A stretch of 7,602 bases of DNA from an uncultured Phycisphaerales bacterium (GTDB lineage Bacteria > Planctomycetota > Phycisphaerae > Phycisphaerales > UBA1924). Positions 1 to 4,712 of this stretch are shown here, piece after piece (within the stretch, counting starts at the first letter, position 1; the number at the start of each line of letters is the position of its first letter). The notes below the pieces were generated by a model. The model made no database searches, was not told the origin of the DNA, and worked only from the letters and a program-made list of their open reading frames with translations. The translations under genes and the position numbers were made by a program. The DNA lies in the NCBI GenBank assembly GCA_937879825.1, contig CALFMQ010000286.1, forward strand, positions 1 to 7,602, written 5' to 3'.

Positions 1-203
1 GTACGGGGTACGAGGTGTTTGCGGCCGCGAAGGATCGCGCCAAGCAGACTCCGGTGATCCTGATGACGGGGTTCGGGTACGACCCGCACCATTCGATTGT
101 GCGCGCGAGCCAGGAGGGCCTGCAGAATGTGCTGTTCAAGCCGTTCCAGGTCGAGAAACTGATCGAAGAGGTGAAGCGGGCGCTGGGGGAAGCGGTGGGG
201 TGA
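1..203 (+). CDS. Response regulator receiver domain, C-terminal end (partial)
   Basis: The reading frame is open from base 3 to a TGA at 201-203, and the gene begins before the window. About 66 residues are visible. They match the second half of a CheY-like receiver domain: ILMTGFG carries the conserved Thr at the end of beta-4, and FKPFQ carries the conserved Lys of beta-5 (K-P-F), followed by a last helix, EKLIEEVKRALG. The phospho-acceptor Asp would lie upstream and cannot be checked. The protein ends right after the last helix, so the receiver is C-terminal. It could be a stand-alone regulator or the receiver tail of a hybrid histidine kinase, and the visible part cannot separate these. 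The gene converges on prmC with only 3 bp between the stop codons, and no terminator is visible. Confidence 0.82.
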   Translation, partial: TGYEVFAAAKDRAKQTPVILMTGFGYDPHHSIVRASQEGLQNVLFKPFQVEKLIEEVKRALGEAVG

Positions 204-206
204 GCG

Positions 207-1106
207 TCAGGCGCGGTGCGCGACGAGGACGCGCGGGAGGCCTTCGAGGTCTTTGAGGATGCGCGGGGCGCGGAGGCGGGGGCTCGCGGCGGCGCGCGAG
301 AGGGCTTGTTGCTCGGTGCACGCTGCGATCTCGATGAGGAGCGTGCCGCCCGGGGCGAGGAGGTCTGGCGCTCGGTCGATCAGGGGATTGACGAAGCGGA
401 GGCCGTCGGCGCCGGCGCGGAGCGCGATGGTGGGCTCGTAATCCCTGACATTGGGTTCGACGGCGCCCCACTCGTGATCCGGGATGTAGGGGGGATTGGA
501 TGCGATGTAGTGGAACGGGGCGGCGTCGGCGGGGATCGGCGCGAGCAGATCGCCTTGGAGGAACTCGATGCGGTCGGCGACGGCGTGGCGATGAGCGTTT
601 TCCTGCGCCAGCGCGAGCGCATCGGGGGAGATGTCGGTCGCGGTGAAGTGCGCGCCCGCGAGGTTCTTTGCCAGGGCGATCGCGATGCAGCCGGAGCCGG
701 TGCAGACGTCGGCGACGCGGAGCGGTTCGGTGACGGGGTTGTTGCGGGCGTGCTGGAGGATGGTCTCCACGATGGTCTCGGTGGCGGGCCGCGGGATGAG
801 GGCGCGGCGGTCGGCTTGGAATTCGAGTGCGAAGAACCATGCCTCGCCCACGAGGTACTGGACGGGTTCGTGCTTGAGGGCGCGGGCCGCGAGGTCGCGG
901 AGCGCTTCGCGTTCGTCGGATGAGGCGGGGCGGTCGGCCTGGGTGTAGAGGTGCATGCGGTTGCAGCGGAGGACGTGCGTGAGGAGCATCTCGGCGCAGA
1001 GGCGGGGCGAGTCGATGGATTTCTCGGCGAGTGCGCCGGCGAGCCAATCGAGGAGACGCTTGGTCGTCCAGACCTGATCGGGGGATGATTGAGCGGGCGG
1101 TGGCAT
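207..1106 (-). CDS. prmC: Peptide chain release factor N5-glutamine methyltransferase PrmC (HemK)
   Basis: PrmC uses S-adenosylmethionine to methylate the Gln of the GGQ motif in release factors RF1 and RF2, improving translation termination. This 299-residue protein has the usual family length. An N-terminal helical release-factor-binding domain (about 12-85) leads into PVQYLVGEAWFF (81-92) and LIPRPATET (103-111). The SAM-binding motif DVCTGSGC is at 133-140, the acidic D158 of TATDIS follows, and the catalytic NPPY, which holds the substrate glutamine, is at 204-207. The C-terminal signature RDYEPTIAL (221-229) is also present. One oddity is RPATET where most members read RPETE. The ATG at 1104-1106 has no clear Shine-Dalgarno sequence. 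The gene is not next to prfA, its common partner elsewhere. It diverges from the 1202 gene and converges on the receiver gene. Family assignment is very firm. Confidence 0.95.
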   Translation of the reverse strand: MPPPAQSSPDQVWTTKRLLDWLAGALAEKSIDSPRLCAEMLLTHVLRCNRMHLYTQADRPASSDEREALRDLAARALKHEPVQYLVGEAWFFALEFQADRRALIPRPATETIVETILQHARNNPVTEPLRVADVCTGSGCIAIALAKNLAGAHFTATDISPDALALAQENAHRHAVADRIEFLQGDLLAPIPADAAPFHYIASNPPYIPDHEWGAVEPNVRDYEPTIALRAGADGLRFVNPLIDRAPDLLAPGGTLLIEIAACTEQQALSRAAASPRLRAPRILKDLEGLPRVLVAHRA

Positions 1107-1123
1107 CGGGGTGGAGTCTACAC

Positions 1124-1150
1124 TTGGGGGCTGCGGGTGCGGGCTATGAT
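1124..1150 (+). promoter_or_regulatory. Possible sigma-70-like promoter for the 1202 gene and lipB
   Basis: TATGAT at 1145-1150 differs from the -10 consensus at one base. TTGGGG at 1124-1129 gives a weak -35 with a short 15-bp spacer. Transcription would start near 1157. That leaves only about 6 nt before the ATG at 1163 but about 45 nt before the ATG at 1202, which favours the later start. It lies in the 95-bp spacer between divergent genes. The -10 is good and the -35 is doubtful. Confidence 0.35.
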
Positions 1151-1201
1151 TGCGGCCGGATCATGGCGGAATGTGAACATGGAGCGATTGGAGCGGAGTC
1201 G

Positions 1202-1675
1202 ATGGTGACGGATCGTGTGCGGGAGGCGATGGAAGTCGCGAGGCGTGAGCTCGAGGCGAGCGGGCGGTTTGACTCGGTTGTGATCGAGAGCGGGATGCTC
1301 GTGGCGCACGCGAGTGAAGCGCCGGAGGGTGCGTTCTATCGTGTGGAGGTTGATGCGGGCGGCGTGTTCGTGTCGTGGGTGAGCGCGGACCGGTACCTGA
1401 GCCAGTCGATCGAGCAGACGCTCGTGTACGGCGGCGATGATCTGGACGACATGATCGACGAGGAGCTGGCGGACACGGGGTACGAGGGGAAGAAGCTGGC
1501 GCCGATGCAGCACTACCGGAACGACGAGAAGTTGTTCGTGTTCCGGTCAAGGACGCCGATTGATGCTGCGAGTTGCGATGCGGCGCGCGCGGGTTCGAGT
1601 CTGGCGAAGTTCGTGCTGGCGTACGAGGCGGCGGTGGGGCAGTTGGGCGATATGTCGCCCGACGAGGAGGACTGA
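1202..1675 (+). CDS. Conserved-looking hypothetical protein, 157 aa, soluble, acidic
   Basis: I do not recognise this family with confidence. The 157-residue product has no signal peptide or membrane segment and is acidic, ending in SPDEED. Its pattern is an amphipathic helix (2-20), short beta strands (24-36, 45-60), an acidic stretch GGDDLDDMIDEELADTG (77-93), a strand LFVFRS (111-116), and a final helix (about 130-148). This alternation vaguely resembles small dimeric chaperone-like folds of the YbjN or type III secretion chaperone kind, which is only a guess. I chose ATG 1202 because GGAG at 1190-1193 sits 8 nt upstream and because of the putative promoter at 1124-1150. An in-frame ATG at 1163 would add 13 residues. 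lipB follows after 30 bp on the same strand, so the two are probably co-transcribed, but the function is unknown. Confidence 0.72.
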   Translation: MVTDRVREAMEVARRELEASGRFDSVVIESGMLVAHASEAPEGAFYRVEVDAGGVFVSWVSADRYLSQSIEQTLVYGGDDLDDMIDEELADTGYEGKKLAPMQHYRNDEKLFVFRSRTPIDAASCDAARAGSSLAKFVLAYEAAVGQLGDMSPDEED

Positions 1676-1705
1676 GTTACGGGCGCGCGGGCGGCAGGCA
1701 ACACG

Positions 1706-2404
1706 GTGCAGGTGCGCGATCTGGGGCGGATGGCGTACGGGCGCGCGTTCGATGTGCAGCGCGATGTGCACGGCGGGGTGCTGGCGGCGCGGGAGCGGGG
1801 GGACGGCTGCGTCGGGACGATCCTGCTTGTTGAGCATGATCCTGCGGTGATCACGGTGAGCCGCCGGCAGGGGGCGCGGGCGCATCTGGTCGCGGGTGAT
1901 GATGCGCTGGCGCGGGCGGGTGTCGAGGTTTGCGAGACGGATCGCGGGGGTGACATCACCTATCACGGGCCGGGGCAGCTGGTGGTGTACCCGATTGTCG
2001 ATCTGAATCGGCTGGGCGGCGGGGGGCTCGGACTGCACGGGTATATGCGCGCGCTCGAGGGGGCGGTGATGCGCGCGTCCGCAGCGTTCGGCGTGGAGAC
2101 GCATCGCGAGAAGGGGATGACGGGTGTGTGGGTTGCGCCGGATGAGGCGCGGTCGCTGGAACTGCGGAAGATCGCGGCGCTGGGCGTGCGCGTCCGGCGG
2201 TGGGTGACGATGCACGGGCTGGCGCTCAATGTGACGACACGGCTTGAGCATTTCGGGATGATCGTGCCGTGCGGGCTGGCGGGTGTGGGCGTGACGAGTC
2301 TGGAGCGCGAGTTGGGCGCTGCGTGCCCCGCGATGCCGGAGGTGAAGCGGGTGTTGGTAGATGCGCTGGCGGCGGAGTTGGGGGCGGTTGTCGGGGATGA
2401 ATAG
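1706..2404 (+). CDS. lipB: Octanoyl-[acyl-carrier-protein]:protein N-octanoyltransferase LipB
   Basis: LipB moves octanoate from octanoyl-ACP onto a lysine of lipoyl domains (pyruvate and 2-oxoglutarate dehydrogenases, glycine cleavage H protein), the first step of cytoplasmic lipoate assembly. The 232-residue product shows VRDLGRMAYGRAFDVQ at the N-terminus and LLVEHDPAVITVSRR (40-54). The signature RGGDITYHGPGQLVVYP is at 80-96. The catalytic Lys is in RKIAALGVRVRRWVTMHG (K155) and the catalytic Cys in IVPCGLAGVGVTSL (C189), so both active-site residues are present. The GTG at 1706 is the only ATG/GTG start before the upstream in-frame stop that keeps the N-terminal motif. The Shine-Dalgarno is weak (GGCAGGC nearby). 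It follows the hypothetical gene by 30 bp. lipA is not in the window. The gene converges on ompH across the palindromic repeats. Confidence 0.95.
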   Translation: MQVRDLGRMAYGRAFDVQRDVHGGVLAARERGDGCVGTILLVEHDPAVITVSRRQGARAHLVAGDDALARAGVEVCETDRGGDITYHGPGQLVVYPIVDLNRLGGGGLGLHGYMRALEGAVMRASAAFGVETHREKGMTGVWVAPDEARSLELRKIAALGVRVRRWVTMHGLALNVTTRLEHFGMIVPCGLAGVGVTSLERELGAACPAMPEVKRVLVDALAAELGAVVGDE

Positions 2405-2409
2405 GGGGA

Positions 2410-2443
2410 CACGGGCAAGACAGAGTCTTGCCCATGGCACCCG
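2410..2443. repeat. Palindromic intergenic repeat, copy 1 of 3
   Basis: This is a 34-bp unit. Its core is a perfect 9-bp inverted repeat, GGGCAAGAC (2413-2421) and GTCTTGCCC (2425-2433), around a 3-nt AGA loop. One C/A mismatch separates the core from two further pairs. It is identical to copy 2 over all 34 bases and begins 6 bp after the lipB stop. It lies between convergent genes, so it may act as a hairpin for both transcripts, but no T-tract follows it. Confidence 0.9.
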
Positions 2444-2456
2444 AAGTTCACGGAAT

Positions 2457-2490
2457 CACGGGCAAGACAGAGTCTTGCCCATGGCACCCG
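2457..2490. repeat. Palindromic intergenic repeat, copy 2 of 3
   Basis: This is an exact 34-bp copy of copy 1, 47 bp further on. The hairpin arms are 2460-2468 and 2472-2480 with an AGA loop. The 13-bp linkers after copies 1 and 2 share GTTCA, so the true tandem unit is 47 bp and includes the linker. The same C/A mismatch outside the core occurs in both copies, so they descend from one duplicated unit. Confidence 0.9.
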
Positions 2491-2503
2491 GGGTTCAGGA
2501 CCT

Positions 2504-2537
2504 CACGGGCAAGACTTCGCTTTGCTCATGGCACGAG
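2504..2537. repeat. Palindromic intergenic repeat, degenerate copy 3 of 3
   Basis: This begins exactly 47 bp after copy 2 and shares CACGGGCAAGAC, then CATGGCAC. The middle differs: TTCGCTTTGCTC replaces the AGAGTCTTGCCC seen in the others. The 3' arm is therefore decayed, and pairing is reduced to GGGCAA with TTGCTC (one wobble) plus weak inner pairs. It ends 13 bp before the ompH stop codon. Confidence 0.75.
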
Positions 2538-2550
2538 AGACTTGTCGTGA

Positions 2551-3162
2551 TTATTCGAGGTTGAGGTCTTCGCGGACATCGTCGGTGATGTCGGCGTCTT
2601 CGGGGAACGCGAGGACGGGGCGGGCCATGATCTGGCGGAGTGCGATCTCGACATTCTGCGGGTCGAGTTCTTTCTCTTCGTCGGCGGAGGTGATGACATA
2701 GTCGTAGCCGAGGTCTTCGGCGACGGCCTGCGATGAGGAGCGGACGAGTTTGAAGGCCTCGATGACCTGATTTGCGGTGAACTTCTCGAGGTCCGCGTTG
2801 ATCTCGTTCTGCTTCTGGAACGCCTGATTGCGGAGTTGGTTGAACTGCTGGGCGAGGGCGGGGAACTGCGGGTCTTCCTCGGTCATGCCCTGGAGTTGCT
2901 GCTGGAGTTTCTGGAGTTGATCGGCGATCGGCTGGAGCTCGGCGCGGCGCTCTTCGGCGTATCGCTCACGATCGGGCGCGAAGCGGTCGGACTCCATGAG
3001 GTCGTTCATGATGTCGGGTGTCGAGACCACGGCGATGGAGGCATCGGCGGCGCGGTGCTGGTTGGCCGCACGGGCCGGGTTGATCATCCACGACGCTGAG
3101 AGGGCCAGCGCGGCGAAGGCGATTGCGATTGAGGGGATGAGGACGGTTGTGGTGCGCGGCAT
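2551..3162 (-). CDS. OmpH/Skp-family periplasmic chaperone
   Basis: Skp/OmpH proteins are trimeric periplasmic holdases that escort outer-membrane proteins. The 203-residue product starts with a Sec signal peptide: MPRTTT, a hydrophobic stretch (about 7-24), then INPARA with likely cleavage after residue 32. The mature part opens with a short strand, ASIAVVSTPDI (41-51). It continues with a long charged and Gln-rich helical region (about 58-150, with QLQKLQQQLQ) that would form the coiled-coil arms. It returns to a strand, GYDYVITSAD (152-161), as in the family, and ends in an acidic tail. The start at 3160-3162 is well supported by AGGAGG on the minus strand (3168-3173), 5 nt upstream; an in-frame ATG at 3246 would put an unlikely extension before the signal peptide. 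It follows sppA by 80 bp on the same strand. Genes of this family often sit beside bamA or lpxD, which are not seen here. Confidence 0.8.
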   Translation of the reverse strand: MPRTTTVLIPSIAIAFAALALSASWMINPARAANQHRAADASIAVVSTPDIMNDLMESDRFAPDRERYAEERRAELQPIADQLQKLQQQLQGMTEEDPQFPALAQQFNQLRNQAFQKQNEINADLEKFTANQVIEAFKLVRSSSQAVAEDLGYDYVITSADEEKELDPQNVEIALRQIMARPVLAFPEDADITDDVREDLNLE

Positions 3163-3242
3163 GGGCGCCTCCTGGAGTGCTGAAGGGGTGATTCGCCGAT
3201 CGGTGCGGCGAGGATGAACGGTAGGAGTGTGATCGGCGAGAG
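3163..3242 (-). promoter_or_regulatory. sppA-ompH spacer with mutually exclusive hairpins
   Basis: The 80-bp spacer contains a perfect 9-bp inverted repeat, TCGCCGATC (3193-3201) and GATCGGCGA (3231-3239). The first arm can instead pair with CGGCGA at 3206-3211, giving a 6-bp stem with a 7-nt loop. In the ompH transcript one segment therefore has two possible partners. No T-tract follows, so it is not an obvious terminator. The strong Shine-Dalgarno of ompH at 3168-3173 lies just downstream and outside the stems. Regulatory meaning is uncertain. Confidence 0.3.
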
Positions 3243-4274
3243 TCACGGCCGGGTCAAGGCGGGCGTCCAGAGGTAATAGAAACCGGACGCGCCGGCGGAC
3301 TCTGCGGCGGCGAGATTGAGTTGGACGAGGTTGATCTCGGTGCTCTGCGGCGGATTGAGGCGCGAGTCGAGTTCCGGCCCGAGCGCGTAGGCGGAGTTGG
3401 GGCGGCGGCCTTGGGCGTGGTACTTGACGAGTTGGGCGCGGTCGAGTTCGGCGAGGGATTTGGCGGCATCGAACGCTTCGCGGACGCCACCGAGTTTGTC
3501 GACGAGGTGGAGTTCGAGGGCTTGTGAGCCGGTGAAGACGCGGCCGTCGGTGACGGTGTCCATGTCGGCGGGGGCGATACTCGGGCGGCGCTCGGCGACG
3601 AGGGCGCGGAACTTGGCGTAGAAGTCGTCGACGAGTGATTGCAGGATGGCGTAGTGCTCTTCGACGGGCGGCTCGAAGGGGCTTGCGATGTCTTTGTTGG
3701 ATCGGGAGACGACGGCGCGCGACTCGATGCCGAAGCGGCGCATGCCCTCGGAGAAGTTGAAGGTCTGGAAGATGACGCCGATGGAACCGGTGACGGAGGA
3801 GGGTTGGGCGACGAGTTGGTCGCCGGCAAGGGCGATGTAGTAGCCGCCGGAAGCGGCGACTTCCGCCATCGAGATTACGACGGGTTTCTTTGTGCGCTTT
3901 CTGAAGGCGCGGATCTCGTTGTACATTGTTTCGGATGCGGCGACTGTGCCGCCGGGCGAGTTGACACGGATGATGATCGCGCGGACGGAGGCGTCTTCGG
4001 CGGCCTTGTTGAGTCGTGCGACGAGATCGTCGACGGGATTGCCTCCCGACGGGATGAGGCCGCCGGTGGCGATGGAGGCGATCATGCCCGAGACATCGAT
4101 CATGGCGATCTTGGGCGCGGTGTCGGGTGCGCCGGAGTCTTTGAAGACGGCGGTTTCGGTGAGGCGGCCGTCACCGGGCGCGAGATCGATGAGGATTCGA
4201 TCGGGGGCGCACGCGCTGAGGATGAGCGATGTGAGTAGGAGCGTGGCGGCGAGGAGCGTGCGCGGTGTGTTCAT
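3243..4274 (-). CDS. sppA: SppA-type signal peptide peptidase, predicted lipoprotein
   Basis: SppA is a Ser/Lys-dyad protease of the S49 family that degrades leftover signal peptides and other membrane-associated peptides. The 343-residue protein has the length of the short, single-domain form. VRAIIIRVNSPGGTV (97-111) forms the oxyanion region. The nucleophile Ser is in VAASGGYYIAL (S142) and the general-base Lys in RSNKDIASPF (K194), followed by TGSIGVI and DGRVFTGSQAL. Both catalytic residues are present. Instead of a plain transmembrane anchor, the N-terminus is a hydrophobic signal ending in a textbook lipobox, L-S-A-C, with Cys22 as the lipidated residue. On the periplasmic side this would place the enzyme as a tethered lipoprotein. 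The ATG is at 4272-4274. TACACT just upstream on the minus strand (4281-4286) is a weak -10 that would give a nearly leaderless message. ompH follows after 80 bp, so an envelope quality-control operon is likely. Confidence 0.9.
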   Translation of the reverse strand: MNTPRTLLAATLLLTSLILSACAPDRILIDLAPGDGRLTETAVFKDSGAPDTAPKIAMIDVSGMIASIATGGLIPSGGNPVDDLVARLNKAAEDASVRAIIIRVNSPGGTVAASETMYNEIRAFRKRTKKPVVISMAEVAASGGYYIALAGDQLVAQPSSVTGSIGVIFQTFNFSEGMRRFGIESRAVVSRSNKDIASPFEPPVEEHYAILQSLVDDFYAKFRALVAERRPSIAPADMDTVTDGRVFTGSQALELHLVDKLGGVREAFDAAKSLAELDRAQLVKYHAQGRRPNSAYALGPELDSRLNPPQSTEINLVQLNLAAAESAGASGFYYLWTPALTRP

Positions 4275-4307
4275 GGCGAGAGTGTAAAGGGGCGCGCGGC
4301 GCGCAAG

Positions 4308-4341
4308 AAAAAAGCCGCCCGTGGAGACATCCGTGGGCGGC
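4308..4341 (-). terminator. Intrinsic terminator of the 48-residue ORF
   Basis: Read on the minus strand, a hairpin with arms GCCGCCC (4341-4335) and GGGCGGC (4320-4314) is followed at once by six T (4313-4308). Inside the 7-bp stem are a small internal loop and three more pairs (GGA/TCC) around a 4-nt loop. It begins 26 bp after the TAA of the small ORF and lies upstream of sppA. It therefore closes the small transcript and insulates sppA. This is the best terminator in the window. Confidence 0.85.
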
Positions 4342-4367
4342 TTGATTTCAGGAGGATTGGAAGTTGA

Positions 4368-4514
4368 TTACGCCTTGGGCTTCATGCCGGGCTTCTGGGG
4401 CGCCTGCTGGGGCTTGCCGGGTTGCGGCTGCGCCGGCTTGGCGGCGGGCTGGGCGGGCTTGGAGGCGGGTTTGGATTGCTCAGGCTTGCCAGAAGCGGGC
4501 TTCTGCGGATTCAT
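4368..4514 (-). CDS. 48-residue basic Pro/Lys/Gln/Ala-rich low-complexity protein
   Basis: I do not recognise a family. The product starts MNPQKPASGKPEQ and runs through irregular KPA, AQP and KPQQ repeats to GMKPKA. It has about ten Lys and only one acidic residue, and it has no hydrophobic segment, signal peptide or Cys. It should be disordered and strongly basic, like the tails of histone-H1-like or nucleic-acid-binding proteins, though composition alone does not prove a role. Three things support a real gene: a promoter-like pair at 4633-4660, a start codon directly after a structured leader, and a clean intrinsic terminator 26 bp after TAA. The ATG is at 4512-4514. The only Shine-Dalgarno-like run, GGGG at 4526-4523 (8 nt upstream), lies in the 3' arm of a hairpin. 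The same frame extends upstream to 4838, but that stretch overlaps rsmH and the promoter and is unlikely to be coding. Confidence 0.6.
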   Translation of the reverse strand: MNPQKPASGKPEQSKPASKPAQPAAKPAQPQPGKPQQAPQKPGMKPKA

Positions 4515-4626
4515 GACGAAAACCCCGATGCTCGGGGCCTCTGAGTGACGGTTCCGTTCACCAGACCGGCCACATGGCCGGAAGCCGCCCTCTACGAGGT
4601 GCGGCACGCGGTGCGCGAACCCGTCG
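4515..4626 (-). ncRNA. Structured leader or small RNA upstream of the 48-residue ORF
   Basis: On the minus strand this stretch is almost fully tiled by stems. Stem 1 pairs GCCGC+CCTC with GAGG+GCGGC (4605-4584), with one bulged base and a GTA loop. Stem 2 pairs CCGGCC with GGCCGG (4581-4566) around a 4-nt loop. Stem 3 (4565-4540) pairs TCTG/CAGA, GTGA/TCAC and CG/CG. Stem 4 pairs CCCCGA with TCGGGG (4537-4523) around GCA and is followed by four T (4522-4519). Linkers between stems are 0 to 2 nt. The last stem plus T-run looks like a weak terminator, yet the ATG of the small ORF lies only 4 nt further on and its GGGG is inside that stem. It may be a cis-regulatory leader or attenuator, or a short RNA ending at stem 4. 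I cannot match it to a named RNA family. Confidence 0.45.
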
Positions 4627-4632
4627 GAGAAA

Positions 4633-4660
4633 ATCGTATGCGTTCGTCGGAGGGTGGCAA
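4633..4660 (-). promoter_or_regulatory. Sigma-70-like promoter reading leftwards into the structured leader
   Basis: On the minus strand, TTGCCA (plus 4660-4655, five of six matches to the -35 consensus) is separated by 16 bp from TACGAT (plus 4638-4633, four of six matches to -10). Transcription would start near 4626, about 112 nt before the ATG of the small ORF. It lies in the spacer divergent to rsmH. Confidence 0.5.
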
Positions 4661-4712
4661 GAGGCGCGGGCGATCGGCGTGGGACAAGTGAGAATGCGTG
4701 TACGCTTGTCGC

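Noticed and set aside
136..1047. Minus-strand 303-codon frame and a plus-strand 235-codon frame (216-923) overlapping prmC
   Set aside because: Both are low-complexity shadows of prmC, which carries all family motifs.
1547..2440. 297-codon minus-strand frame opposite lipB
   Set aside because: Composition is Arg/His/Pro-rich and it is fully antisense to lipB, whose active-site motifs are intact. Its start falls in the palindromic repeat.
2410..2537. CRISPR-like array (three repeats, regular spacing)
   Set aside because: The linkers are only 13 bp and resemble each other, the repeat is a near-complete palindrome, copy 3 is decayed in its middle, and there are no cas genes.
3163..3246. Upstream start for ompH at 3246
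   Set aside because: It would place 28 polar residues before a clear signal peptide. The strong AGGAGG at 3168-3173 sets the start at 3162.
4515..4712. mraW-type regulatory RNA upstream of rsmH on the plus strand
   Set aside because: The promoter-like pair, T-runs and terminator all point to minus-strand transcription, and I see no specific match to the known actinobacterial mraW leader motif.
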